From Streptomyces sp. NBC_00483 (GTDB lineage Bacteria; Actinomycetota; Actinomycetes; Streptomycetales; Streptomycetaceae), in NCBI RefSeq assembly GCF_036013745.1, contig NZ_CP107880.1:1364001-1428000 (forward strand): a stretch of DNA of 64,000 nt. The letters are read 5' to 3'. The notes below the pieces were generated by a model. That model saw only the letters and a program-made list of their open reading frames with translations. It had not been told where the DNA came from and did no database searches. Position 1 is the first letter of the stretch. Each line of letters starts with the position of its first letter. The position numbers and the translations under genes are program-made. This document shows positions 24,889 through 36,621 of the stretch, piece after piece.

Positions 24889-25209
24889 GTGGCCGACAAC
24901 CCGGTGCCGCTGACCGAGGATGAGATCGTGATCGCGCTCGACGCCCTGCCCGGCTGGAAGCGCGTCGGTGACGAAATCACCCGCACCTTCGGGATCCGTT
25001 ACCACGGCGGTGTCGCATTGATCGTGCACGTAGCCGACGTCGAGCGGCTGATCGGCCACCACGCCGACATCGACCTCCGATGGGGAATCGTCCGGTTCGC
25101 GATCACCACACACGACGCCGGCCACCGCCTGACCGCCGCCGACTTCGACCTGGCGAAGCGAATCGACGCCATCGCCACAGCCCACGACGCAGAGCCCCTC
25201 GATTCCTGA
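24889..25209 (+). CDS. 4a-hydroxytetrahydrobiopterin (pterin-4a-carbinolamine) dehydratase
   Basis: GTG 24889, with GAGGAG upstream and 3 bp after the regulator stop, gives 106 residues. The family signature is present: GHHADIDLRWGIVRFAITTHDAGHRLTAADFDLA, with the catalytic His pair and the later His and Asp. It recycles oxidised pterin cofactor in aromatic amino-acid hydroxylation. Coupling to an XRE-TPR gene is unusual. Confidence 0.88.
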   Translation: MADNPVPLTEDEIVIALDALPGWKRVGDEITRTFGIRYHGGVALIVHVADVERLIGHHADIDLRWGIVRFAITTHDAGHRLTAADFDLAKRIDAIATAHDAEPLDS

Positions 25210-25599
25210 CCTCTGTGCCACCGCACACCGTCTGCGCGGAGCCCGCAGACCCCATTAGGGCAGGCCGGGCTGAACCATCGCGAGCGCGCTCCCTCCGTCC
25301 GCGCCCCACTGGATTCGGGTCCCGCGTCCGCGACTGACTGGCGCCACGGTGGCGGTCACCTCAGAGATCGGCGGCATCGGCCCGGCCAGGGTTGGTCGTA
25401 GAGCGCGCGAGAGCGCCTCACAGCACCCGCTCCACAGACATGTGCTCCCCCTCAACCATCGACGAGCACCGCAGATCCCCCGACGTCCGCCCGTGGCGCC
25501 CCACCGCGTTCAACATCTCGTGACAGCCTGCATCGAGATCTGCTCCCCACGGGACAAGGGGACACGCTCCACCGGATATGGGGTCGTCAACTCTCCGGC

Positions 25600-25646
25600 C
25601 CCATAACCGAATTCCAGTTATGGGTTCACCCGGGCGACCCCATAAC
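25600..25646. repeat. CCCATAAC repeats: one perfect palindrome plus a direct copy
   Basis: Copies at 25600-25607 and 25617-25624 (inverted) form an 8-9-8 perfect inverted repeat, and a third direct copy is at 25639-25646. They could be protein-binding sites, for instance for an excisionase or repressor. Confidence 0.6.
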
Positions 25647-25719
25647 CACAACAAGGCAATGTGACCTGCACCACACCGTCAACCCGCGTCCTCGATGGGG
25701 ACACCATCGGGAACGCCGG

Positions 25720-25789
25720 TGGGAGCCGAAACGGGCGCCACGTTGACGCGGTGACCCCTTGACCGCCGATTTGGGAGCACGTGGGAGCA
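25720..25789. repeat. TGGGAGC(A) direct repeats, possible integrase arm sites
   Basis: TGGGAGC at 25720-25726 and TGGGAGCA at 25772-25779 and 25782-25789; the last two are 10 bp apart. Short direct repeats beside a tRNA 3' end are typical of tyrosine-integrase arm sites, but no integrase gene is in the window. Confidence 0.45.
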
Positions 25790-25821
25790 AGCCCTCTCCC
25801 AGCCACCCCGGAACACGAGAA

Positions 25822-25845
25822 AGGGGCCGTTCGAAAACGGCCCCT
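25822..25845 (-). terminator. Terminator downstream of tRNA-Pro
   Basis: A perfect 10-bp stem (AGGGGCCGTT with AACGGCCCCT) and a 4-nt loop, followed on the minus strand by TTCTC. It lies about 29 bp past the tRNA 3' end. Confidence 0.75.
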
Positions 25846-25873
25846 CATCTGCGACGTTCGATCGTTCGAACTG

Positions 25874-25947
<74 letters not shown>

Positions 25948-26074
25948 ATGTCCACTGCCTCCGGCCCGGTGTTATCCGGCCCATCCGGCGGCGACAAGAA
26001 GAACAATACCCCAAGCTCAGGGGTGGTTTGAAACCGGATCCGCGGGGCGTGGGCGGCTGAGCGAGAATCGGCGT

Positions 26075-28914
<2,840 letters not shown>

Positions 28915-28938
28915 GACCGGTACGGGGTCGGCAGCGGC

Positions 28939-29036
28939 CTTCAGTTCAGCAGGAGTTGGAGGCCGCCCCGCACGGTCGACACCCGACACCGTCGACCTTC
29001 AGTTCAGCAGAAGCTGGAGGCCGCCCAACACCGTCG
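28939..29036. repeat. 58-bp duplication of the TSUP gene 3' end
   Basis: A ~40-bp sequence beginning CTTCAGTTCAGCAG occurs at 28939-28978 and again, about 87% identical by eye, at 28997-29036, offset by 58 bp. The second copy is the coding 3' end of the TSUP permease and the first is its decayed duplicate in the gap. Confidence 0.75.
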
Positions 29037-29769
29037 CCGCGATGACCAGTTGCTCGAAGAGTCGCTGGTTGATCCGGTTCACGCACGCCCTGCCGATGAT
29101 GGCGCCCGGCACCACGAAGAGGCAGAGCGCGGCGTCCAGGAGCAGCGAGCGGCCGTCGATGAGGCCGAGGCCCACGCTGAACGGCACCTTGGCGGAGTTC
29201 ACGATGAGGAAGAACCACGCGGAGGTGCCGAGGAAGCCGAGCTTCTTGAAGCCCGCCGACAGCAGGTACATGGACATCACGGGGCCGCCCGCGTTGGCCA
29301 CCATGGTGGTGAAGCCGCCGAGCACCCCGTACGAGCCCGCCTTGACGCGTGCCGCGCGGGTCTGCGTCGCCTCGGTGTCGGCAGCGGCGGCGGCCGCCTG
29401 TTTGCGGCGCCAGAGGGTTACGCCCGCCATGACGAGCAGGATCGCGCCGATCGACATCCGTACGGCCCCGTCCCCCGCGAAGCCGAGGAAGACCGTGCCG
29501 AGGACCACGCCCGCGCCGACGGCGGGGAACAGCCGCCACAGGGTGGGCCAGTGGGCGTGCCGCCGGTAGGTGAGCACGGCGAGGATGTCGCCGCAGATCA
29601 GGATGGGGAGCAGTACCCCGGTGGAGGCGCGCGCGGGCAGGATCGCGGCGAAGACCGCGAGGCTGACCGTATTGGCGCCGCTGACGGCCGTCTTGGAGAA
29701 ACCCACCACCATGGCCGCGGCGGCCAAGGCGGAGAACTCCCAGGGGGTTATCCCGAATATGTCGTGCAT
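28999..29769 (-). CDS. TSUP (TauE/SafE) family anion permease
   Basis: ATG 29769 gives 256 residues; the in-frame TTG at 29793 is less likely. About eight membrane segments and the family repeat (FSALAAAAMVVGFSKTAVSGAN; GSYGVLGGFTTMVANAGGPVMSMYLL) mark a sulfite/sulfoacetate-type exporter-importer. Substrate not deducible. Convergent with the DHA2 exporter. Confidence 0.88.
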   Translation of the reverse strand: MHDIFGITPWEFSALAAAAMVVGFSKTAVSGANTVSLAVFAAILPARASTGVLLPILICGDILAVLTYRRHAHWPTLWRLFPAVGAGVVLGTVFLGFAGDGAVRMSIGAILLVMAGVTLWRRKQAAAAAADTEATQTRAARVKAGSYGVLGGFTTMVANAGGPVMSMYLLSAGFKKLGFLGTSAWFFLIVNSAKVPFSVGLGLIDGRSLLLDAALCLFVVPGAIIGRACVNRINQRLFEQLVIAATVLGGLQLLLN

Positions 29770-29936
29770 GGCGAGGACAGATGCTAGACGCAACTACCTG
29801 CCCGGCGTCAGGGGCGCCGCATGGTGATACGGGTTACGTTCCACCGGTCCCGTAGGCCCGCATGCACCGCGTCCGGCCCTCCGGGCGGCGCGAACTCGGC
29901 CTTGTGTCCTGGCCAATTGGGGACGAGTCTCCCTCC

Positions 29937-30347
29937 ATGACCCCGCTGGCAGAAGTGCTGCCCGAGTCGACGCTGCACGATCTGATCGGCCTGCTGGTCA
30001 GGCTGGTCGAGACCGCGGGCGCGCTGATCATCTTCATCGGCGCCGCATGGGCCTTCGCACAGTTCGTCCGGGCAGGTGTGCGCAGGCGCGGCAAGGAGGC
30101 GGAGTTCAGCCGGATCAGGCTCGGCCTGGGCCGGTTCCTCGTCCTGGGCCTGGAGTTCCAGCTCGCAGGTGACGTGCTGCGCACAGCGGTCGCACCGAGT
30201 TTCGCCGAGATCGGCCAGCTGGCAGCCATCGCGGCCATCCGTACGGCGCTGAACTACTTCCTCGGACGCGAGATCGCCCAGGAGCGGGCCGAGATCGAAC
30301 AGGGCCGCTCGGCGCCCGCGCCCGGCGCCGAGGAACGGCCGACATGA
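29937..30347 (+). CDS. DUF1622 membrane protein
   Basis: ATG 29937 gives 136 residues with two membrane segments. RRRGKEAEFSRIRLGLGRFLVLGLEFQLAGDVLRTAVAPS is the DUF1622 core. Function unknown. It overlaps the next gene by 4 bp (ATGA), so the two form a pair. Confidence 0.82.
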   Translation: MTPLAEVLPESTLHDLIGLLVRLVETAGALIIFIGAAWAFAQFVRAGVRRRGKEAEFSRIRLGLGRFLVLGLEFQLAGDVLRTAVAPSFAEIGQLAAIAAIRTALNYFLGREIAQERAEIEQGRSAPAPGAEERPT

Positions 30348-30559
30348 GTGAGTGGCTGCCGCGGGCGGCCGTGCTGGTCTGCGCGTTCGGTCTCTTCGCC
30401 GCAGCAGCGGCCTGGCGCCTGACGCACACGGTGCGTCAGGCGCTGGTCGTGCTGCTCGACTTCCTGACCGCCGCCGCCCTCATCCGGCTGGCCGACCGGC
30501 CGTCATGGGACACCATCACCCTGACGGCAGTGGCGATCGTGCTGCGCAGAATCCTCTGA
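30344..30559 (+). CDS. Small membrane protein paired with DUF1622
   Basis: A 71-residue protein with two to three hydrophobic segments (AAVLVCAFGLFAAAAAW; ALVVLLDFLTAAALIRLA; TLTAVAIVLRRI). Its start overlaps the DUF1622 stop. Probably a membrane partner; no family name known to me. Confidence 0.75.
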   Translation: MSEWLPRAAVLVCAFGLFAAAAAWRLTHTVRQALVVLLDFLTAAALIRLADRPSWDTITLTAVAIVLRRIL

Positions 30560-30611
30560 CCAGCCGCCGGTCACGGCTGCCACGGTTCCGGTCGGGTCGG
30601 GCCGCCCGTCC

Positions 30612-32138
30612 TCAACCCGCGTACGTCTCCCGCAGCTCGCGCTTGAGGACCTTCATGCTTGGGCCGAGCGGCAGCTGGTCGGTGAACTCCACGCGGCGCG
30701 GGTACTTGTGCTTGCCCAGGTGTTCCTTGGACCACGTGGTGAGTTCAGCGGCGTCGAGCGTGGTGTCGGGCTTGAGGACGGCGACAGCGCAGACCTCCTC
30801 GCCGTGCACGTCGTCGGGCAGGCCGATGACGGCGACGTGGTCGATGGCGGGGTGGCGCATCAGCACCTCCTCGACCTCGCGCGGGTAGACGTTGTAGCCG
30901 CCGCGGATGATGACGTCCTTCTTGCGGTCGACGATCCGCAGGTAGCCCTCCTCGTCCTTGGTGCCGAGGTCACCGGTGCGGAACCAGCCGTCGACGAGGG
31001 CCTTCTCGGTCTCTTCGGGCCGGCCGAGGTAGCCGGAGAAGACGCAGTGGCCGCGGACGACGATCTCGCCGAGTTCGCCGGTGGGCAGCAGCTCGATGCG
31101 GTCGTCGAGTTCGGCGCGGGCGACCTCGACGTCGACGCCCCAGATGGAGTGGCCGATGGTGCCCGCCTTCGCGCCGTACCAGGGCTGGTTGACGGAGGCG
31201 ACGGGCGAGGTCTCGCTCAGCCCGTAACCCTCGTGGACGGGGGCGCCGAAGAGTTCCTGGAAGCGTTCGAGGACCGCGACGGGCAGCGAGGCGCCGCCGG
31301 ATACTGCGACGCGCAGGCGCGGCAGTTCGGCCCCCTGCTCGAGCGCCTGCGCGGCCGCCGTGAGCAGGTGCACGTACATGGTGGGCACGCCCTGGAAGAC
31401 GGTGACGTGCTCGCGGACCATCAGCTCGACGGCCTTGGCGGCGTCGAAGCGCGGCATCAGGACGAGCGTCTTGCCTGCGCGCCACACGGCGTGCATGGAG
31501 GCGGTCTGGCCGAAGGCGTGGAAGAGGGGCAGGGCGCCGAGGACGATGTCGTCGGGGCTGTGCTCGTTGCAGTCGAAGGCCTCGACGGTCGCGTTCATGA
31601 CGAGGTTGAGGTGGCTGAGCACGGCGCCCTTGGGGACGCCGGTGGTGCCGCTCGTGTAGAAGACGACGGCCGCGTCGTCGGCGTCGCGGGTGGCGTACGT
31701 GGCGAGGGGCTCGGCGTCCTGAGTGAGCTTCTCCAGCTCGCCGTCGGCGCCGAGGGCGACGGTGCGGATGCCGACGGCGTCCGCGGCGGCCTCGCCCGTC
31801 TTGGCCTGCGCCGGGTGGCACAGCAGGAGCGTCGAGTCGCTGTCCTTGAGGACGTGCTCGACCTCGTGCGCCGACAGGAGCAGGTGGACAGGGACGACGG
31901 TGGCGCCGGCCGCGATGGCCGCGTAGTAGGCGCGCGGGAACTCGGCGGTGTTGGGCGCCATGAGGGCGATCTTGTCGCCGGGGCGGACGCCGAGCTCGGC
32001 GAGGGCGGCGGCCTGCTTGCGGACCTGGAGCCACAGCTCGGCGAAGGTGCTGCGCAGCTCGCCCGCGACGAGGGCTGTCTTGTCGGGGTACCGGCGGGCG
32101 TTGTCGGCGAGGATCGCGGCGAGCGAGAGGGTGGCCAT
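30612..32138 (-). CDS. fadD: Long-chain fatty-acid-CoA ligase (AMP-binding family)
   Basis: A 508-residue acyl-CoA synthetase. P-loop VVFYTSGTTGVPKGAVLSH, A5 motif GYGLSETSPV, hinge TGDLG...DRKKDVIIRGGYNVYP and a C-terminal catalytic Lys in GPSMKVLKREL are all present. It activates carboxylic acids by adenylation and thioesterification. It is probably the fatty-acid branch. A palindrome 73-87 bp upstream may be its operator. Confidence 0.88.
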   Translation of the reverse strand: MATLSLAAILADNARRYPDKTALVAGELRSTFAELWLQVRKQAAALAELGVRPGDKIALMAPNTAEFPRAYYAAIAAGATVVPVHLLLSAHEVEHVLKDSDSTLLLCHPAQAKTGEAAADAVGIRTVALGADGELEKLTQDAEPLATYATRDADDAAVVFYTSGTTGVPKGAVLSHLNLVMNATVEAFDCNEHSPDDIVLGALPLFHAFGQTASMHAVWRAGKTLVLMPRFDAAKAVELMVREHVTVFQGVPTMYVHLLTAAAQALEQGAELPRLRVAVSGGASLPVAVLERFQELFGAPVHEGYGLSETSPVASVNQPWYGAKAGTIGHSIWGVDVEVARAELDDRIELLPTGELGEIVVRGHCVFSGYLGRPEETEKALVDGWFRTGDLGTKDEEGYLRIVDRKKDVIIRGGYNVYPREVEEVLMRHPAIDHVAVIGLPDDVHGEEVCAVAVLKPDTTLDAAELTTWSKEHLGKHKYPRRVEFTDQLPLGPSMKVLKRELRETYAG

Positions 32139-32459
32139 CGGGTAGCGCTCCGTTCCGTACTGACTGCTGGTTCGGCGGTGGACCAGGTCGGGAGGGTTCC
32201 GTAGCAGTAAATTAGCGCCGCTAGTTTTGTCCTCCTGGGGGACTCTACGCCTCGGACCCGACCGGGCGGTATGTGCCCTGGGTCACTTCCGGATCTCAGG
32301 GCTGGCCCTGATGTCCTGACAGGTCGGCCCGCCTATGGTTGAGGTCCGGCACCGCTCCGCGGACGACGTACGGGGGAGCACGGGGGCTACGGGGGTGGCG
32401 CGTCGTCCGACGGAGCGGGTAGCCGGAACCTCTTCCCTCCTTACGGAGGATGCATGGAA
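32139..32459. other. Intergenic region, fadD promoter side
   Basis: About 320 bp between the acyl-CoA ligase start and the response-regulator stop, both leftward. Apart from the palindrome at 32211-32225 I see no gene. Confidence 0.5.
32211..32225. promoter_or_regulatory. Palindromic putative operator of the acyl-CoA ligase gene
   Basis: ATTAGCG-C-CGCTAGT: 6 of 7 arm positions pair around one central base, in an AT-rich island. It lies 73-87 bp upstream of the fadD-like start and fits a TetR-type repressor site. Confidence 0.55.
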
Positions 32460-33104
32460 TCAGCCGCGCAGAAAGCGCAGCACGGCCATCACGCGCCGGT
32501 GCTCGGCCGGGTCCGACTCCAGGCCCAGCTTGGCGAAGACGTTGCGGACATGGGTCTCGACCGTCTTGCCGCCGATGACCAGCTTGTTCGCTATGGCTTC
32601 GTTGGAGCGCCCCTCGGCCATCAGCGCGAGCACATCGCGCTCGCGGCCGGTGAGTTCGTCGAGCGGCCCTGCGGGACGCGGCGCGTCCATGAGGCGGGCC
32701 ACCACCAGCGGATCGACGACGGTCTCCCCCGCAGCCACCCGCTTCAGCGCCCCGCTCAGCTCCTCGGCGTCGGCGACGCGCTCCTTGAGGAGGTAGCCGA
32801 AGCCCTCCGGCCGCCGGGCGAGCGCCCGGACGCTCGCGGTCGTCTCCACGTACTGGGACAGCAGCAGCACACCGGTGTCGGGGTGTGCCGCGCGCACGGC
32901 CGCCGCCGCGACCAGGCCCTCGTCGGTATGGGTGGGCGGCATACGGATGTCGAGCAGCACGGCGTCCGGGGTGTGTTCGGCGACCAGGGCGAGCAGCGGC
33001 GCGGTGTCCGCGCACTCGGCGACCACGTCGACGCCCTCGTCGGTCAGCAGCCGTACGATCCCCAGCCGAAGGAGAGCCGAGTCCTCGGCGACGATCACGC
33101 GCAC
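32460..33104 (-). CDS. NarL/LuxR-family response regulator
   Basis: GTG 33104, with GGAG upstream, gives 214 residues. Receiver domain VIVAEDSALLRLG with phospho-acceptor Asp52 (LLDIRMPPTHTDEG) and a LuxR HTH at the C-terminus (LTGRERDVLALMAEGRSNEAIANKL). It overlaps the kinase gene by 10 bp and is its cognate regulator. The signal is unknown. Confidence 0.9.
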   Translation of the reverse strand: MRVIVAEDSALLRLGIVRLLTDEGVDVVAECADTAPLLALVAEHTPDAVLLDIRMPPTHTDEGLVAAAAVRAAHPDTGVLLLSQYVETTASVRALARRPEGFGYLLKERVADAEELSGALKRVAAGETVVDPLVVARLMDAPRPAGPLDELTGRERDVLALMAEGRSNEAIANKLVIGGKTVETHVRNVFAKLGLESDPAEHRRVMAVLRFLRG

Positions 33105-34855
33105 GGAAGCTCCGCCCTGATGATGGTTCCGCCCCCGGCGGGGCTGTGGATGTGCAGTACGCCGTCGACGGCCGCGAGCCGGTCCGCGAGGCCGCGCAGG
33201 CCGGTGCCGCGCGCGAGGTCGACGCCGCCGACACCGTCGTCGACGGTCTCCACGACGAGGCGTCCGTCGTGGTGCCGGGCCGAGACGCTGACGGCCCTGG
33301 CCCCCGCGTGCTTGGCCGCGTTGGTGAGGGCTTCGCAGACGGTGAAGTACGCGGTGGACTCGACGAGCGGGTCGTAGCGGCGGGGCTCGGCCGCGACGAC
33401 GACCGGGAGTGCGGCCTGCTCGGCGAGCTCGCTCAGGGCGGCGGCGAGCCCTTCGCGGGTGAGGACGGCGGGGTGTATGCCGTGGGCGATGCCGCGCAGT
33501 TCCTCGATGGCGTGCCGCACGCCGGCCTCGGCCTCGTCGGCGGCCTCGCGCAGCGTCGGGTCCGGGTGGTCCTCGAGGCCCTTCTGCACGCGGCGTACGG
33601 ACATCAGGGCGAAGACGAGGCGGGTCTGCGCGCCGTCGTGCAGATCGCGCTCCAGGCGGCCGCGCTCGGCGTCGGCGGCCTGCACGATGCGGGTGGCGAC
33701 GTCCTTCGCGCGCGTGCGCAGCCAGACGTTCTCCAGGGCGAGACGCAGGGCGGCCGCCACGGACTCCAGGAGTTCGGGGTCCTCGGAGAGGGCCGGGTCG
33801 TGGTGGAGCAGGGCGAGCGGGCGGCCGTCGGAGGCGGCCACCGGGGTGCGCCCCGGCCCGTCCTTGCCGATCTCGCGGCGGGACCCGTCGACGTATCCGC
33901 CGCGCTCCTCGTCCCACAGGCCGAGCCGCAGCGTCGGGTCGCCGAGGACGCGGACCAGCGCCTCGCGCAGCCGCGCCGGGTCGGAGTCGGTGCCGATGTC
34001 GATGACGAGCCCGCTGACCTCGGCGCGCTGCAGGCGCATGCGCAGCAGTCCCGCAAGGAAGGCGAAGGGGACGGCGACCTGGGCGAGGTCGGACAGCAAG
34101 TAGACGGCCTGTTCGGGCACCGAGCCGACTCCGCCGAACCACGGCACTACGTAGAACAGCATGTCCCACATCAGGAACACGGTGGCGACGCCGATGCCGA
34201 TCCAGGCGGGCAGCAGGGCGCGCCTGCGGGCCGCGGACGCGTTCCGCCAGCGCAGCACGATCGCGACGGCGGCGACGACCGAGAGCACCCAGCCCACCGC
34301 GTGATAGGCGGCGTCGAACGGGCCGAAGAGGCCGTCCCAGGCGGGCACGTGCAGCAGGTTCGGGCCGCAGTCGCGGCAGTCCAGGTACGTCGCCCCGGCC
34401 TGGGCCGCCGGGTCGAACAGGAGTGTGCGGACGAATCCGCCGACGGCGACGAGCCCGTACGCGAACTGCACCAGGCGGCGCGAGAGGACCGTGGTCAGGC
34501 GGCCTTCGGGGAACGACAGAATGAGGTGCAGGAGGATCGCCATGTTCAGCGCCTCCCACCAGGCACCGAAGGCGAAGAGGGCCGGGACGGCGGTGCCCTG
34601 GAGATTGCCGAAGAACCAGGTGATGCCTTCGAACACCATCAGGCGCCCGGTGTGGTTGGCGGGCCTGCGCCGCCAGGCGACGAGTCCGGCGACCACGAAC
34701 GCCCAGCCGACCGCGAGGTCCCGTACGAGATCGCCCGCGGACGCGCCACTGCGCGCGTACGCCCACACTCCCGCGCCACCCGATACTGCGGCGAGGGCCG
34801 CGGCCCCGGTCAGGCGCAGCCGAACCGCCCGCTCACCCTGACTGTCCACGGCCAC
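33095..34855 (-). CDS. Sensor histidine kinase (HisKA_3), membrane-bound
   Basis: A 586-residue protein. Several membrane segments (about 10-280) form a sensor, then a GAF-like cytoplasmic linker, then HisKA_3 with RLERDLHDGAQTRLV (phospho-His about 406) and an HATPase domain (VCEALTNAAKHAGA, DDGVGG, GTGLRGLADRL). It pairs with the overlapping response regulator. Confidence 0.9.
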   Translation of the reverse strand: MAVDSQGERAVRLRLTGAAALAAVSGGAGVWAYARSGASAGDLVRDLAVGWAFVVAGLVAWRRRPANHTGRLMVFEGITWFFGNLQGTAVPALFAFGAWWEALNMAILLHLILSFPEGRLTTVLSRRLVQFAYGLVAVGGFVRTLLFDPAAQAGATYLDCRDCGPNLLHVPAWDGLFGPFDAAYHAVGWVLSVVAAVAIVLRWRNASAARRRALLPAWIGIGVATVFLMWDMLFYVVPWFGGVGSVPEQAVYLLSDLAQVAVPFAFLAGLLRMRLQRAEVSGLVIDIGTDSDPARLREALVRVLGDPTLRLGLWDEERGGYVDGSRREIGKDGPGRTPVAASDGRPLALLHHDPALSEDPELLESVAAALRLALENVWLRTRAKDVATRIVQAADAERGRLERDLHDGAQTRLVFALMSVRRVQKGLEDHPDPTLREAADEAEAGVRHAIEELRGIAHGIHPAVLTREGLAAALSELAEQAALPVVVAAEPRRYDPLVESTAYFTVCEALTNAAKHAGARAVSVSARHHDGRLVVETVDDGVGGVDLARGTGLRGLADRLAAVDGVLHIHSPAGGGTIIRAELPCA

Positions 34856-34916
34856 ACGTTAAGGCATCCAGGGGTGGGTCGGGGAAATCGGGCGGGGCGT
34901 GCGGGCGCACTTGGGG

Positions 34917-35828
34917 TCACCGGGGGCTTTTGGGGTTACTGGGGCTCTTGGCCACCTGGTCCTGCGGCCCGCGGCTGACGCCCTCCTCGCCGCTCTCCCC
35001 GTCGGTGATCGTCCCGCCGCCTGCCGCGTCGCCGCTCACCGCGCCACTTGCGCTGCCACTCGCGCCGCCGCCCGCGCGGATCAGCTCAAGGACCCGGCTC
35101 CTGAGGGCCGTGAACCGGGCGTCTGCCCGGGTCGTCAACTGGTCGCGCTCTACGGGGAGTTCGACGGGTACGTCCTCCAGGACCACGGTCGGTGACGCGC
35201 TCAGGACCAGCACCCGCTCCCCCAGGTACACCGCCTCGTCGATGTCGTGCGTGATGAACAGGACCGTCATGTCGCGCTCCCGCCACAGCCCGCGCACCAG
35301 GTCCTCCAGGTCGGCGCGGGTCTGCGCGTCGACGGCCGCGAAGGGCTCGTCCATCAGGAGCACCTCCGGCTCGTACGCCAACGCGCGGGCGATGGCGACG
35401 CGTTGCTGCATGCCGCCGGACAGCTCCCACGGGTAGGCGCGGTGGACGCCCGCGAGGCCGACCGCTTCGAGGGATTCCGCGACCCGTGCGCGGCGGGCCG
35501 CCTTCGGCATCGATTTGCGCTGCCTGAGCGGGAGTTCGACGTTCTCGGCGACCCGCATCCACGGGAAGAGGCTGCGCCCGTACTCCTGGAAGACGACGGC
35601 GAGACCGGGGCGTGGGCCGGTGACGTGTACGCCGTCCAGCGTCACCGAGCCGCTGGTCGGCCGCAGCAGTCCGGCCACGCACTTCAGGAGCGTCGTCTTG
35701 CCACAGCCGGAGGGGCCGACGACGCACACCAGCTCGCCCGCATCGAGGCGGAACGTCAGGTCGCGCAGCGCCTCCACCTGCCGGCCCGAGCCCTCGTAGA
35801 GCTTGCGCAGTCCCATGACCTCAAGCAC
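34917..35828 (-). CDS. ABC transporter ATPase (SsuB/TauB-type)
   Basis: A 303-residue ATPase with Walker A GPSGCGKTTLL (38-48), LSGGMQQRVAIARAL signature and Walker B VLLMDEPFAA. The sequence fits the nitrate/sulfonate/taurine importer subfamily (KLYEGSGRQVEALRDL; RFDKEIDEAVYLGERV-like tail region). It overlaps the second permease gene by 8 bp and powers the same importer. Confidence 0.9.
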   Translation of the reverse strand: MLEVMGLRKLYEGSGRQVEALRDLTFRLDAGELVCVVGPSGCGKTTLLKCVAGLLRPTSGSVTLDGVHVTGPRPGLAVVFQEYGRSLFPWMRVAENVELPLRQRKSMPKAARRARVAESLEAVGLAGVHRAYPWELSGGMQQRVAIARALAYEPEVLLMDEPFAAVDAQTRADLEDLVRGLWRERDMTVLFITHDIDEAVYLGERVLVLSASPTVVLEDVPVELPVERDQLTTRADARFTALRSRVLELIRAGGGASGSASGAVSGDAAGGGTITDGESGEEGVSRGPQDQVAKSPSNPKSPR

Positions 35829-36621
35829 CGCCGCCTCCCGCCTTCCGCCGCGCCCCGCGCGATCCGTGGTACCAGCCGAGCGCCCGCCGTTCGACGAGCC
35901 GGAACAGCAGCGCGAGCACCACCCCGAGCAGGCCGAGGACGAGGATCCCGGTCCACATCTCCGGCACGGCGAAGGAGCGCTGGAACTCCACGACGGCGAA
36001 GCCGAGGCCGCTGCTGGAGGCGTACATCTCGCTGATGACCATGAGGATGACGCCGATCGACAGGGCCTGGCGCAGGCCCGCGAAGATCTGCGGGCTCGCG
36101 GCGGGGAGCACCAGGTGCCGCAGCCGGGCCGCTCCCCCGATGCCGTACGAGCGGGCCGTCTCGGCGGCGACCCGGTCCACGGAGCGCACGCCCGCGGTCG
36201 TGTTGAGCAGCACCGGCCAGACGCAACCCGAGGCGATCACGGCGATCTTCATGGTGTCGCCGATGCCCGCGAACAGCATGATCACAGGGACCAGGACCGG
36301 TGGCGGCACCGCACGCAGGAACTCCAGGGCGGGCTCGCACGCGGCGCGGGCACGGCGGGAGGAGCCGATGACGACACCGAGGGCGACGCCGACGACGCCC
36401 GCGACCGCGTATCCGGCGAGCAGGCGCAGCACGCTGGGCAGCACGTCGTCCTGGAGCCGCTCTGCCGTCCAGGTATCGTCGAAGCGGCCGAGGATCGTGC
36501 GCAGGGGCGGCGCGTAGAAGCTGGTGCTGGCGTCGGAGGCGAACCACCAGACGGCGACCAGGACGCAGGGCAGGGCCACGGCCAGGACGGCGGCGCGCAG
36601 GGCGCGGAGGGTGCGGCTCAC
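35821..36621 (-). CDS. ABC transporter permease (SsuC/TauC-type), second
   Basis: GTG 36621 overlaps the previous stop (GTGA) and gives 266 residues. About six membrane segments and the permease EAA-like loop (SYGIGGAARLRHLVLPAASPQIF) are seen. It forms the membrane channel with the first permease. Confidence 0.88.
   Translation of the reverse strand: MSRTLRALRAAVLAVALPCVLVAVWWFASDASTSFYAPPLRTILGRFDDTWTAERLQDDVLPSVLRLLAGYAVAGVVGVALGVVIGSSRRARAACEPALEFLRAVPPPVLVPVIMLFAGIGDTMKIAVIASGCVWPVLLNTTAGVRSVDRVAAETARSYGIGGAARLRHLVLPAASPQIFAGLRQALSIGVILMVISEMYASSSGLGFAVVEFQRSFAVPEMWTGILVLGLLGVVLALLFRLVERRALGWYHGSRGARRKAGGGGA

Larger units (their letters stand above)
25210..25821. other. Intergenic region left of tRNA-Pro with repeats
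   Basis: No convincing gene. It holds three copies of CCCATAAC (25600-25607, inverted at 25617-25624, 25639-25646) and three of TGGGAGC (25720, 25772, 25782). Because it lies on the 3' side of a tRNA gene it is a plausible remnant attachment region of an integrated element. Confidence 0.5.

Noticed and set aside
32460..34766. A 768-codon minus-strand frame joining kinase-region sequence to the response regulator
   Set aside because: The upstream part is Arg/Pro-rich shadow of the kinase gene; the real regulator starts at GTG 33104.
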